Source: Coriobacteriia bacterium
GTDB lineage: Bacteria > Actinomycetota > Coriobacteriia > Coriobacteriales > Eggerthellaceae
Direction: 5' to 3'
Assembly: GCA_030537355.1 (NCBI GenBank)
Contig: JAUNNF010000012.1
Coordinates: 1 to 40,649 of the forward strand
Length of the DNA: 40,649 nucleotides
The translations under genes and the position numbers were made by a program. The notes beneath the pieces are model-generated. The model ran no database searches, was not told the DNA's origin, and was given only the letters and a program-made list of their open reading frames with translations. Shown in pieces: positions 32,846 to 40,649 of this stretch. Position 1 is the stretch's first letter. Each line of letters starts with the position of its first letter.

Positions 32846-34405
32846 TTAATCTAATAATCCTTCTCGCTTTGCCTCGCAAACAACTGTGGCCATATCTGAA
32901 ATATTATTGGTACATGCAATTAATGTCTCACAAACAAGATCTAACATAACCACATAAATAATAAGAATAGAATTAACACCCATTGTAGGTATAAGAACGG
33001 CCATACAAATTATGCCCGAACCTGGCTGGTTAGGGGCACCTGCCGATAAGACTATTGCAAACATAATCAGCGCTCCAACAAGAGCTAGGTTTACTTCTAA
33101 ATTACAAATGTATGCAATTGTAGTGCAGACAACACCTAAAAATAAACAATTCCCATCCATGTTGTTGTGTGCACAAAATGGAATTGACTGCGATAAATAT
33201 TTTTTAGGTAGTTTGAAATTAGCCCTACAATTCTTGATGTTTTCAGGAATACATTCAATAGTAGATCCCGTTACCATAACAGGCGCAAAGAAAGGCTTAT
33301 ACTGCTTAAAAAACCATATAGGGCTAATATGATTTGCAAGTAATATTACACATCTAATTAATACAAGAATTATCAAGCCTATTACAATAGCTATAAACAT
33401 TGCAGCAAGAAATCCAAATTCGTAAGCTTCTCCACCGAGTCCAATTGCTAATACTGCAAAAAATAATGCATATGGCGAAAATACAAAAATTATATTTAGC
33501 ACTTCAATAAAAATACTATTCATGCCATCAATAAGTTTTCCTACAAAAGTTTGTTTATGACGAAGAGCACCTACAGCTATGCCGATAATTACAGCTAAAA
33601 TTAAGAGTTGTAAACTATTACCTGAAGTAAACGGATCCATTATGTTAGAAGGGATTAAATTAGCAATAAAATCTGGAAAAGTTTGATTGGCTACATTTTG
33701 ATTTACTACGTATTCTGACATACTCCCTTGTTGTAGGAAAGGATGTATAAGAGAGAATAGTAGTCCACCAATAACAACAGCTACAGCAGCAGAAAGTATA
33801 TATCTCCAAAATAATTTTCTTCCTAATACTCCATCTTTTAAATACGAATAGAAAAATGATGTTGAGCATATTATTGCAAAGAATGTAACAGGAGTTGCTA
33901 TCATTTGTAATGCATTTACAAAGAGTGACTCAATAGGATAAGTTATATAATTGAATATGAACCCAGAAAGTTCACTCCACTGAAAACAGTTAATAAGAAA
34001 TACAAATAACAAACCTATTCCTACTGTGACAAAAGTCTTCAGTAGAGCATACGTAGCAGATCCTTTTATTGTAATAGTTAATGACCCTTTACCGTTTTTG
34101 TTTTTAACAGCCATATAATCTGTCGAATAAATAACTGAATCATCTTTGCAATACTCATCCAAATTCTCGGGTAGCTCAACTGGAGATGAAATTTTAATTG
34201 TCTTTTCACCAATCCCAGAAGCAACAGATAGAGAGATTGGTTTGTTCTGACTTAATTCCTCAACTCGTTTAATTAAAATTTCAGTAAGTTTCAAAATATA
34301 TGCATGGCTATTCTTTGGAATTGTTAAACCTTTAATCTTTCGCTTAACAATATCAAGAGCAGCATTTCTGTCCTCATCATTTTTTATTTCACGAAGCTTT
34401 GCCAT
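32846..34405 (-). CDS. Dicarboxylate/amino acid:cation symporter, extended N-terminus
   Basis: This 519-residue protein has a DAACS (GltP/DctA) transporter body from about residue 120: PIESLFVNALQMIATPVTFFAIICS, a hairpin region with NLIPSNIMDPF, PVMVTGSTIECIPENIKN, and the substrate block LSAGAPNQPGSGIICMAVL. The usual serine-rich hairpin is altered (GSTIECIP). The first 115 residues form a soluble domain (charged helices then strands: ISLSVASGIGEKTIKIS) not normal for DctA/GltP. It probably imports acidic or neutral amino acids with Na+ or H+. AAAGAAAGGG is the ribosome site. It is in one operon with the C69 peptidase. Confidence 0.87.
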   Translation of the reverse strand: MAKLREIKNDEDRNAALDIVKRKIKGLTIPKNSHAYILKLTEILIKRVEELSQNKPISLSVASGIGEKTIKISSPVELPENLDEYCKDDSVIYSTDYMAVKNKNGKGSLTITIKGSATYALLKTFVTVGIGLLFVFLINCFQWSELSGFIFNYITYPIESLFVNALQMIATPVTFFAIICSTSFFYSYLKDGVLGRKLFWRYILSAAVAVVIGGLLFSLIHPFLQQGSMSEYVVNQNVANQTFPDFIANLIPSNIMDPFTSGNSLQLLILAVIIGIAVGALRHKQTFVGKLIDGMNSIFIEVLNIIFVFSPYALFFAVLAIGLGGEAYEFGFLAAMFIAIVIGLIILVLIRCVILLANHISPIWFFKQYKPFFAPVMVTGSTIECIPENIKNCRANFKLPKKYLSQSIPFCAHNNMDGNCLFLGVVCTTIAYICNLEVNLALVGALIMFAIVLSAGAPNQPGSGIICMAVLIPTMGVNSILIIYVVMLDLVCETLIACTNNISDMATVVCEAKREGLLD

Positions 34406-34419
34406 ATAAAACCCTTTCT

Positions 34420-35070
34420 TTAAACATAAAACAAAATGCTTAAAAATTGTAATACAATACCTACCACAACAAAGATATGAAATATAGAATGTCCAAATTT
34501 AACATTCTTCTTTTTGCTGACAACATAAATAACTGCTCCAATTGTAAACGCTATGCCACCACTAAGTAACAATGCAAAACCTTCTACTCCCATAGCAGTA
34601 ATAGTTGCAGGAATTGCTACTATAAGACACCAGCCTTGTATTATATAAATAGCGATGCTGATTTTAAAGAATTTTTTCATGTTAATTGCCACCAAACATG
34701 CAGCAATTAAAGCAATTCCCCATTCAATACCAAATATAGTCCAAGCAAGCACTGGATTAAAAGGACGTATACCGCATAAAAGTATTGGCGTATAAGTGCC
34801 AGCAATACAAAAATAAATATCACAATGATCAATTACTCGCATCACCTTTTTACCAAGGCAAGGTTTTAAGCCATGATATATACTCGATATACAAAACATA
34901 ATGAATACACTTGATCCATATAAGGCAAAAGAAACTACGTAGAAAGCGTCTCCTGTAAAAGCGGCCTTAACAACACCGAGCACTATCATTGCAATACTAA
35001 TAGCGCAACCAACAATATGAGATGTCGTATTAAAGATTTCTTCTGAGCGTGTATACTTCGCAAGTTCCAT
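34420..35070 (-). CDS. Hemolysin III / PAQR-family membrane protein
   Basis: This 216-residue protein with seven membrane segments has the PAQR/YqfA signature: EEIFNTTSHIVG near the start, SSIYHGLKP, VIDHCDIYFCIAGTYTP and a C-terminal FGHSIFHIFVVVG. Conserved Ser, His and Asp residues at these sites bind zinc in PAQR receptors and may give hydrolase activity. Despite the name, haemolysis is not established for most members. It ends 14 bp before the symporter start, so it could share a transcript. Confidence 0.92.
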   Translation of the reverse strand: MELAKYTRSEEIFNTTSHIVGCAISIAMIVLGVVKAAFTGDAFYVVSFALYGSSVFIMFCISSIYHGLKPCLGKKVMRVIDHCDIYFCIAGTYTPILLCGIRPFNPVLAWTIFGIEWGIALIAACLVAINMKKFFKISIAIYIIQGWCLIVAIPATITAMGVEGFALLLSGGIAFTIGAVIYVVSKKKNVKFGHSIFHIFVVVGIVLQFLSILFYV

Positions 35071-35114
35071 CTCTATAATCTGTACTCAATAACAATTGCT
35101 ATTAGAACTTTGAT

Positions 35115-35819
35115 TTAATTACTTCTGAACTTTAGTAATTGACCAAGAATTGATACTTTTTCTTTTTGTTTGTCATCTAGCTTATTGTAAGCATCTAATA
35201 ATTTGTCATAATATTGGCTTTCCACTTCTTTAAGAGCTTGATTCTTCTCCGCGTCGCTAAGACTACTTAATTCACTTTCTAAAGCTTCTAGTTTAGCAAC
35301 TACTTGATCTGAACTTACACCTTCAATACCTGCAAGATAAAAGCTTAAGTCAACTACGGATAAACCTAACTGGCGTCTAACTTGTTTATTGTTTTCGAGT
35401 GCAGAAATACTGTGTCTTTCAAATTCTCCCCCCAAATTAGAGAGTATCTTATCTCCTTGAATCTTGAATGTTGTTTCTTTAAGATTACCTTTATTTTCGC
35501 TTGTAGGTATAATCTTTAAATCATCTCCTTTAACAGAATATGTACCAGAAACCAATTTTCCAAAAATACTATGTTCAAAAGTCTTGTCTTCTCTAAATGT
35601 AAAAACCGAAACTTTGTCTTGCTCGATATTTTTTTTCTTAAATATTTCGATATCGTTTCCAAACAAGTCTTCAGCCTCCGCATTTTCAGTAAAACTTATA
35701 AGGTGCCAATTTCCAACTACTTTCTTTTCATGGTTGCATCCACATAATGCAAAAGCAAGAACAGCTAATGCGATTGCTAAAATAGCTATACCAATAATTT
35801 TATTAATTGTTTTAGACAT
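35115..35819 (-). CDS. Lipoprotein with lipocalin-like/DUF domain
   Basis: The ATG at 35819 is preferred because AAAGGGGAT lies just before it; an upstream ATG at 35834 contains that ribosome site. The 234-residue product has a signal peptide ending in LAFALCGC, a lipobox-type site. VVGNWHLISF with a following FTFREDKTFEHS and GTYSVKGDDLKI resembles the lipocalin-like domain common in Gram-positive lipoproteins. The C-terminal 90 residues are helical (VAKLEALESELSSLSDAEKNQ). Function not known. Confidence 0.7.
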   Translation of the reverse strand: MSKTINKIIGIAILAIALAVLAFALCGCNHEKKVVGNWHLISFTENAEAEDLFGNDIEIFKKKNIEQDKVSVFTFREDKTFEHSIFGKLVSGTYSVKGDDLKIIPTSENKGNLKETTFKIQGDKILSNLGGEFERHSISALENNKQVRRQLGLSVVDLSFYLAGIEGVSSDQVVAKLEALESELSSLSDAEKNQALKEVESQYYDKLLDAYNKLDDKQKEKVSILGQLLKFRSN

Positions 35820-35903
35820 TTTATCCCCTTTCATATTATAAATATATTTTACAAAATTTAATAAAATTTGCTTAAACTTATTTGTATTTTTTAATATGTA
35901 ATA

Positions 35904-37802
35904 TTAATATTTATCGTAAGCTGGAAGCAAATAGTACGAAATCCATAAGTGTGAATGTACTATGCCAGGGATTACTCCTAAGGCCTCTTTTAAAATGTCA
36001 ATTAATTCTTTGTTGTATCCTAAAAATGGTCCATCATAATCTTCTTTAATTATAAACAGCCAGTTGGAAATATCTTGCATGATAAATGCCGCGCAACAAG
36101 TAAATTTAATATGATATTTATTATCTTGACCTTTTTCTACACAGTCGTATTTTGCATAATAATTAAGTTTATATTTTGCCAAATCAGCTTTAAATTCGTC
36201 AACATCATCTAATGCTTCTTGTTCGGTATCGTAACTACCAAGTTTATAGTATGGTTTAGATTTATCAGAATTTAATGTATAAGCACTTTCTCTATCTTCT
36301 ATTAAAAAGCATGTTGCAGCAATTAAATCTTGAACATGTTGTGGATCATTACCATTATACTCACCATATCCACTCTTATTTTTAAAAATAGTGCTCATTG
36401 GAGTACCATCGATACCCATATCATTAAACACTGAAAGCTCTACATCTTTACCATATTTATAAAAACCAGAAATATATCCAGGAAACTGACTTACCAAATC
36501 ATCCATATTCATAATGTTAAAAATTGTATTATTAGCATTGTTAAGTGATAATGCTGTTGTGTTTGGAGCAGCAAAAGTGTATATAAATGTCTTCATATTA
36601 GTGTTTTCAAAATGCTTGCCTAATAAATTGGCTATTGCTCCGCCTCTAGAATGACCGTTTACGAGGATAATTTTATCTGCATTTTGATCAATGTATTTAC
36701 TGTAGTAAGAATTGTATACTTTCAGTAATCTGTTCTTGGCAATGTCGAAACCTTTATGATCCTCTTTTTCAGTCCATTCTGGATGATCACCTGTAGCAGC
36801 TTTATAGTCATCAGTCTCTGCACCATAATCAAAATTAGAGGCCCATTCAAAATCTCCACCAGTACCACATACAGAAATATTGATAATTTCTGTGTCATGA
36901 CTACCTAAATTTATCTTTCTGTGGTTAAAACAAAACGAAGTTACATCATTAATATCTTTGGTATAGTCAGGCAATGTTGCACTAACTCCCTCGTCAGCTT
37001 GCACATCTAAACGCTTATCCGGCCAAAGCTTACAATAAAAATTATCTTCAAACCCGAGGTTTCGCATAAAAGCAATTCTGTCTTTAACTTCATAGCTTTT
37101 ACCATCTAAAATTACATTATTGAAAGTATAAGGAATGCAGGCACAAACAGACTCAAATGTAGCAATCTCTCTATCAATCTGAGTATTATCTGCGTCTATA
37201 AATCTTTGAAAACTGAAATTAAAATCAATAGGTGCTTCCACATGTCCGCCATTATCATTATTTATATAATTTGCTTTAAAATGATTAGATACAGCTCCAA
37301 AACTAAATTCACACAATTCTCCATATGGAATATCATCAATATTAGGATAAACAGTAAACATAAATGTTGAATGGGGCTCAATACTAAAACTAATATTTCC
37401 TGACTCATTTACTTCTTTTATTTCGTATCCATCTTTAATTGATACGTTCCAAGTTGTGTCTTGTGGCAATATTTTATTTACAATTTTGAAGTTGTTAACA
37501 CTTAAGGTATTGTCATCATTATTTGTAATAGTTAATTCTGCGGCCTTATCTTTAGAAACCTCAGCAGATTCTGTAATTGAAACTTTTTGGTCTGCAAAAG
37601 ATTTTAAAGGAGCAAAGCTCACAATACTAAAAACGAGAATAAACGAAAGTGCAACTTTAATAAACTTTTTCTTAAATATAACTATAAGAGAAATAATTGC
37701 AATAAACAATAGTATTAAAACCCATGTATTGTCACCAGTTTGAGCAGTTGCAGTTTGTTCTGCACCATGAACAATCTTTGTGTTTAATAAAGTTTCTTCC
37801 AT
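35904..37802 (-). CDS. Secreted lipase-3-like protein, unusual N-terminus
   Basis: This 632-residue protein has GHSRGGAIANLLGKHF, a GxSxG nucleophile elbow, followed by YTFAAPNTTALS as in lipase class 3 / DUF2974 proteins. LGSHDTEIINISVCGTGGDF before it fits the oxyanion strand. The N-terminus is odd: residues 20-45 read TAQTGDNTWVLILLFIAI then IFKKKF, like a sortase cell-wall sorting tail. It runs straight into a second, ordinary signal peptide (KKFIKVALSFILVFSIVSF, cleavage after SFA). No start codon lies between the two. The extended -10 is only 11 nt before the ATG and no ribosome site is visible. Substrate unknown. Confidence 0.75.
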   Translation of the reverse strand: MEETLLNTKIVHGAEQTATAQTGDNTWVLILLFIAIISLIVIFKKKFIKVALSFILVFSIVSFAPLKSFADQKVSITESAEVSKDKAAELTITNNDDNTLSVNNFKIVNKILPQDTTWNVSIKDGYEIKEVNESGNISFSIEPHSTFMFTVYPNIDDIPYGELCEFSFGAVSNHFKANYINNDNGGHVEAPIDFNFSFQRFIDADNTQIDREIATFESVCACIPYTFNNVILDGKSYEVKDRIAFMRNLGFEDNFYCKLWPDKRLDVQADEGVSATLPDYTKDINDVTSFCFNHRKINLGSHDTEIINISVCGTGGDFEWASNFDYGAETDDYKAATGDHPEWTEKEDHKGFDIAKNRLLKVYNSYYSKYIDQNADKIILVNGHSRGGAIANLLGKHFENTNMKTFIYTFAAPNTTALSLNNANNTIFNIMNMDDLVSQFPGYISGFYKYGKDVELSVFNDMGIDGTPMSTIFKNKSGYGEYNGNDPQHVQDLIAATCFLIEDRESAYTLNSDKSKPYYKLGSYDTEQEALDDVDEFKADLAKYKLNYYAKYDCVEKGQDNKYHIKFTCCAAFIMQDISNWLFIIKEDYDGPFLGYNKELIDILKEALGVIPGIVHSHLWISYYLLPAYDKY

Positions 37803-37813
37803 ATACGTTTTCT

Positions 37814-37822
37814 ATTATAACA
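37814..37822 (-). promoter_or_regulatory. Extended -10 TGTTATAAT with near-zero leader
   Basis: The TATAAT hexamer ends 11 nt before the ATG at 37802. The expected leader is about 4-5 nt and no Shine-Dalgarno is present. Confidence 0.55.
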
Positions 37823-37850
37823 TTTATTGCAACGACATATAAAAGATAGA

Positions 37851-39005
37851 TTACTTTTCACGAAGCATCCAAGACTGAGTAACGGCTTCGGAATCACCAC
37901 CAAAGAAATCTATCTTTACTGACTTATCGCTAACAAATAATTTAAAGCTACCAGCTGCCTTAGCATGCTGATAAGTTTTAAGCCCTGGCCTATATTCATC
38001 AAAGAGAGCAGTTTCATCTTTGACAGGTGTTCCATCATCATTTATTTTACCGCGACGAAGGCTACCGTACTCATCTGGGGTTGTAGAATCATACTCAGGT
38101 TTATCAAGTTCCTCTTTGCTCCAAACACTATTCATTGTAAATTGTGTAATATTGCCACCATCGCCAAACCAATCAGCGTATTCAAGCATATGAGTATGAC
38201 CACACAAAACAATAACATTACGTTTGGCAAGGATACTTCGAAGTTCTTTGCGTTTTTCAGTTTGCTCAGACTTACCAAGCAAAAACCATCTGCAGCTTGC
38301 TGAATCATAAGGAAATACAGGCCCATGTGTTACAAAGAATGTATATCTAGCGTCGCTAGATTTGTCAAGTTGTTTCTTTATCTCTTCAAGGTCAGGGTCA
38401 TTAAAATCTACAACAATCCAAACATCCTTACCTTTCCAAAAAGAAAACGTAGTTTTTTCGACCTTTTGCCCAAGTTCTTTAGACATACGGTCTGTCATAT
38501 ATTCTGCATACACGCGAGGACCATACTCACCATCTTTATCATAACCACGTATATCATGATTTCCGACCACTGTAACAATTGGCTTGTTCTGTAGTTGACC
38601 TTTAAAGTTATTCATAACATCATCAAGCATTTTACGATGAGTCTCGGGATCCATACAATCACCCTGGATTAAATCTCCCATCTGCAGGGTAAATACAGTT
38701 TTAGAGTCAATATTTGCACCTGCCCGAGAGAGCATGCGAGGGCATCGCTCACGCCACATTTCACCGTTACGAGCAAATTCTTGACGCTGAACGCGATTAA
38801 GCCATTCAACTTTCTCATCATAATGAGAATGATAAACACTATCTGGTTCTGTATCATAATGAGTGTCACCTAAAATCACAACATTGTATTCTGATCCGTC
38901 TCCAGATTTAGAAAATGGAGAGCATCCGCTTAAAGTTGCGAGGGCAGAGGCTCCAAGGACTGCTCCGCCACCAATAAATGTTCTTCTACTGATAACTTTA
39001 TTCAT
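37851..39005 (-). CDS. Tat-exported metallophosphoesterase lipoprotein
   Basis: This 384-residue protein has a twin-arginine signal (SRRTFIGGGAVLGASALA) followed by a lipobox-like TLSGC, so it is probably a Tat-exported lipoprotein. The calcineurin-like metal motifs are in order: VVILGDTHYD, QMGDLIQGD, VVGNHDIRG, a histidine in FVTHGPV and VLCGHTHMLEY. These bind two metals and hydrolyse phosphomono- or diesters outside the cell. GAGGAGG precedes the ATG. Monocistronic, with an extended -10 promoter. Confidence 0.9.
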   Translation of the reverse strand: MNKVISRRTFIGGGAVLGASALATLSGCSPFSKSGDGSEYNVVILGDTHYDTEPDSVYHSHYDEKVEWLNRVQRQEFARNGEMWRERCPRMLSRAGANIDSKTVFTLQMGDLIQGDCMDPETHRKMLDDVMNNFKGQLQNKPIVTVVGNHDIRGYDKDGEYGPRVYAEYMTDRMSKELGQKVEKTTFSFWKGKDVWIVVDFNDPDLEEIKKQLDKSSDARYTFFVTHGPVFPYDSASCRWFLLGKSEQTEKRKELRSILAKRNVIVLCGHTHMLEYADWFGDGGNITQFTMNSVWSKEELDKPEYDSTTPDEYGSLRRGKINDDGTPVKDETALFDEYRPGLKTYQHAKAAGSFKLFVSDKSVKIDFFGGDSEAVTQSWMLREK

Positions 39006-39029
39006 GATTCCTCCTCTAAGACATTAATC

Positions 39030-39038
39030 ATTATAACA
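39030..39038 (-). promoter_or_regulatory. Extended -10 TGTTATAAT for the phosphoesterase gene
   Basis: TGTTATAAT lies 25 nt before the ATG at 39005, and the short leader carries GAGGAGG. Confidence 0.6.
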
Positions 39039-39100
39039 AACGTTTCAAAGAAATCCTTATGTACTATAAATTTTTATTCTTAACAATAACATAATAAAAA

Positions 39101-39122
39101 AGCCACCTGATTAAAGGTGGCT
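39101..39122 (-). terminator. Rho-independent terminator after the surface-protein gene
   Basis: AGCCACCT and AGGTGGCT form a perfect 8-bp stem with a 6-nt loop, extended by flanking A/T pairs and followed by TTTTTTATT on the minus strand. It lies 23 bp after the stop of the surface-protein gene. Confidence 0.9.
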
Positions 39123-39144
39123 TTTCAATCTTTGCTAACAGCTT

Positions 39145-40649
39145 CTATTTTTTAATAATTGCTTCTTTTTTAAAAGGTGTTGGCTTTGTAGCTGAATCTT
39201 TTTTTACATCTAATTTATTAGTAGCTTTTAGCTGAGTATTATTTAAAGATTTGTTGTATGATTTTGTTAAAGACTTCAAATAAGCAGTATTAGGCTCAAA
39301 GTATATCCTTGTATTTTGCGACGGCATATTAAATTTTGGATACGTACTTGACTCAGCTGTATGATCTGTTCCGTCCTCTGTAACATAATGGATCACATAT
39401 TTATCTTCTTCTGGAGGCGTATAACCACTTACAGCAGCAACAGAAACTACAACGCTTTCTGTTACGCTAACTCCACTTTCGTAATAATCTTTATCGTCTG
39501 TTACTCTAATATATTCAACATTAGAATTTTCATCCCAAGTAATTGTATATTTCTTAGCCCTTTCATATGTGATAGTATCGCCTTCCTTTTCTGGAAAAAC
39601 TATCTGATCAGATTTATAAACATGACCATCAGCTATATTCTTCCAATAAGTATACTCTAGACCACAATCGCTGAACTGATCTTCCCACCCATAACCAATT
39701 TTTATACGATTTAAACGTGGCATGTCTAAAAATAGATCATCAGTTTCTACATTATCAGTTTTGAAAGCAGACATATCGAGATCGTCAAGAGCATTATTAG
39801 AATACTGACCATATTCTTGAAACATTCCATACATGTTCTTCACATTTGTAGTAATAAAACCTGTCAAATTAGGTACCTTAGTTAATGATGATGGTGTATC
39901 TTTTGATCCTTTACCATAACGATAAAACATACCACGCATATTCTCTACATTTGTAGTATTCAAATTTTCAAAACCTTCGATATCGGCAGCTTTATCCATA
40001 TTAGAACACATATAAGCAGTACTCTTAAAACCAGTATACTGCTTCATGCTATCGTTGATTATAACTTTATTAATGTTTCCTCTGTTTTCATCGTATGCCC
40101 AATCATCGTCGTCTTCTGCATCAGTTTTAAGATTATCGTAAACTTTAATATTGTCACCTGTATGAGGTTCTGAATCATAATAGAATGTTAGTGTCTTCAC
40201 ATTTTCGTTGCCATCATACACGGCCTTTAATACGGGATCTGTATATGAAATTGATAATGATGTTGCCTTAGAAGGCATGTTAAAGCTAACTGATGCTCCT
40301 GCCTCGCCGTCTACAGATCCTGACCCGCCTTCATAAGTATATGTAAGTTTAAAACGTTTGTCTGAATCTTGAGCTTTCACAGACACTTTCAAACCTACTA
40401 TAATTTCGTCATCGCGACCAATAGTAGCATGCTCAGGATCTTCTATGCTTACTTCTCCAATATGATCTCCATCACCCCATTGAATTGCTACCTTGTCTGA
40501 AACTTTAGTAAATGTTATAGGTTTGTCAGAGGGCAGTACTAATTTATCGGAAGAATGAGTAGTTTCTCCGTCATTCCAATACGTTTCTTCTAATCCACAA
40601 TCGCTAAATTGTTTACTCCAACCTGGACCAATTGTAATTTTATCTATCT
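39145..40649 (-). CDS. Modular surface protein, DUF285/BspA-like repeats (5' end off window)
   Basis: The frame is open to the window edge, so this is the C-terminal part (about 500 residues) of a larger protein. An internal TTG at 40392 is not a real start. DUF285-type units are visible (TTNVENMRGMFYRYG, TTNVKNMYGMFQEYG, with the lead ENRGNINKVIINDSM). These recur in secreted BspA/internalin-like proteins. A module of about 310 residues is repeated: FSDCGLEETYWND near the window edge and FSDCGLEYTYWKN about 940 bp downstream, each followed by a charged IVFPEK/LVLPSD strand and a Big-like domain with a FNMPS motif. No LPxTG tail ends it; the last 45 residues are lysine-rich. Likely a surface adhesin. 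Confidence 0.8.
   Translation of the reverse strand, partial: IDKITIGPGWSKQFSDCGLEETYWNDGETTHSSDKLVLPSDKPITFTKVSDKVAIQWGDGDHIGEVSIEDPEHATIGRDDEIIVGLKVSVKAQDSDKRFKLTYTYEGGSGSVDGEAGASVSFNMPSKATSLSISYTDPVLKAVYDGNENVKTLTFYYDSEPHTGDNIKVYDNLKTDAEDDDDWAYDENRGNINKVIINDSMKQYTGFKSTAYMCSNMDKAADIEGFENLNTTNVENMRGMFYRYGKGSKDTPSSLTKVPNLTGFITTNVKNMYGMFQEYGQYSNNALDDLDMSAFKTDNVETDDLFLDMPRLNRIKIGYGWEDQFSDCGLEYTYWKNIADGHVYKSDQIVFPEKEGDTITYERAKKYTITWDENSNVEYIRVTDDKDYYESGVSVTESVVVSVAAVSGYTPPEEDKYVIHYVTEDGTDHTAESSTYPKFNMPSQNTRIYFEPNTAYLKSLTKSYNKSLNNTQLKATNKLDVKKDSATKPTPFKKEAIIKK

Overview
The window is AT-rich DNA from an anaerobic, Gram-positive-type bacterium. It carries lipoproteins with lipoboxes, sortase-tail-like sequence, MacB-like ABC exporters, a twin-arginine secreted phosphoesterase and DUF285/BspA-like surface repeats, and no outer-membrane genes. 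Bacillota or the class Coriobacteriia both fit; the sequence alone does not decide between them. No rRNA, tRNA, CRISPR array, insertion sequence or integrase was seen.

The centre (about 15.4-30.9 kb, minus strand) is one long bacterial microcompartment (BMC) operon. Its order is eutS/pduU, eutP/pduV, eutT, pduL, eutJ, a miniature pduM, eutN, pduS, pduT, pduA/J-like, pduB, pduCDE, pduG, pduH, a lysine-tailed BMC-H, a PduO-C/GlcG-like gene, pduP and ackA/pduW. A promoter (TTGTAA, 17 bp, TATTCT) lies just before the first gene. The operon encodes a B12-dependent diol (or glycerol) dehydratase with its reactivase, six shell protein types, the aldehyde-to-acid branch (PduP, PduL, acetate/propionate kinase) and cofactor maintenance (PduS, PduT, EutT). 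It is a Pdu core with Eut-type accessory genes. No alcohol dehydrogenase (PduQ), propanediol facilitator (PduF), regulator or cobalamin riboswitch is present in the window. Two perfect hairpins without U-tracts bracket the segment carrying the major shell proteins and the dehydratase.

Downstream of the BMC operon (7-15.4 kb) are a possibly 5'-truncated DUF5714 gene, a membrane-anchored HSL-type alpha/beta hydrolase, a DHA2-type MFS exporter with a very long coiled-coil loop, a divergent MerR regulator with a small coiled-coil partner, and a two-gene MacB/FtsX-type ABC system.

The left end (0.1-7 kb) holds a GH28-like lipoprotein, a fused ATPase-permease ABC protein, a polytopic DUF6020-like membrane protein, a small double-glycine-leader peptide with a CxxC core, and a broken beta-helix-like gene.

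Upstream of the BMC operon (30.9-40.6 kb) are a secreted C69 dipeptidase, a dicarboxylate/amino-acid symporter with an N-terminal soluble extension, a hemolysin III homologue, a lipoprotein, a secreted lipase-3-like protein with a strange sortase-tail-like N-terminus, a Tat metallophosphoesterase, and the 3' part of a modular surface protein that runs off the window.

Several monocistronic genes share an extended -10 element TGTTATAAT. Some of these have almost no 5' leader and no Shine-Dalgarno, suggesting leaderless translation.
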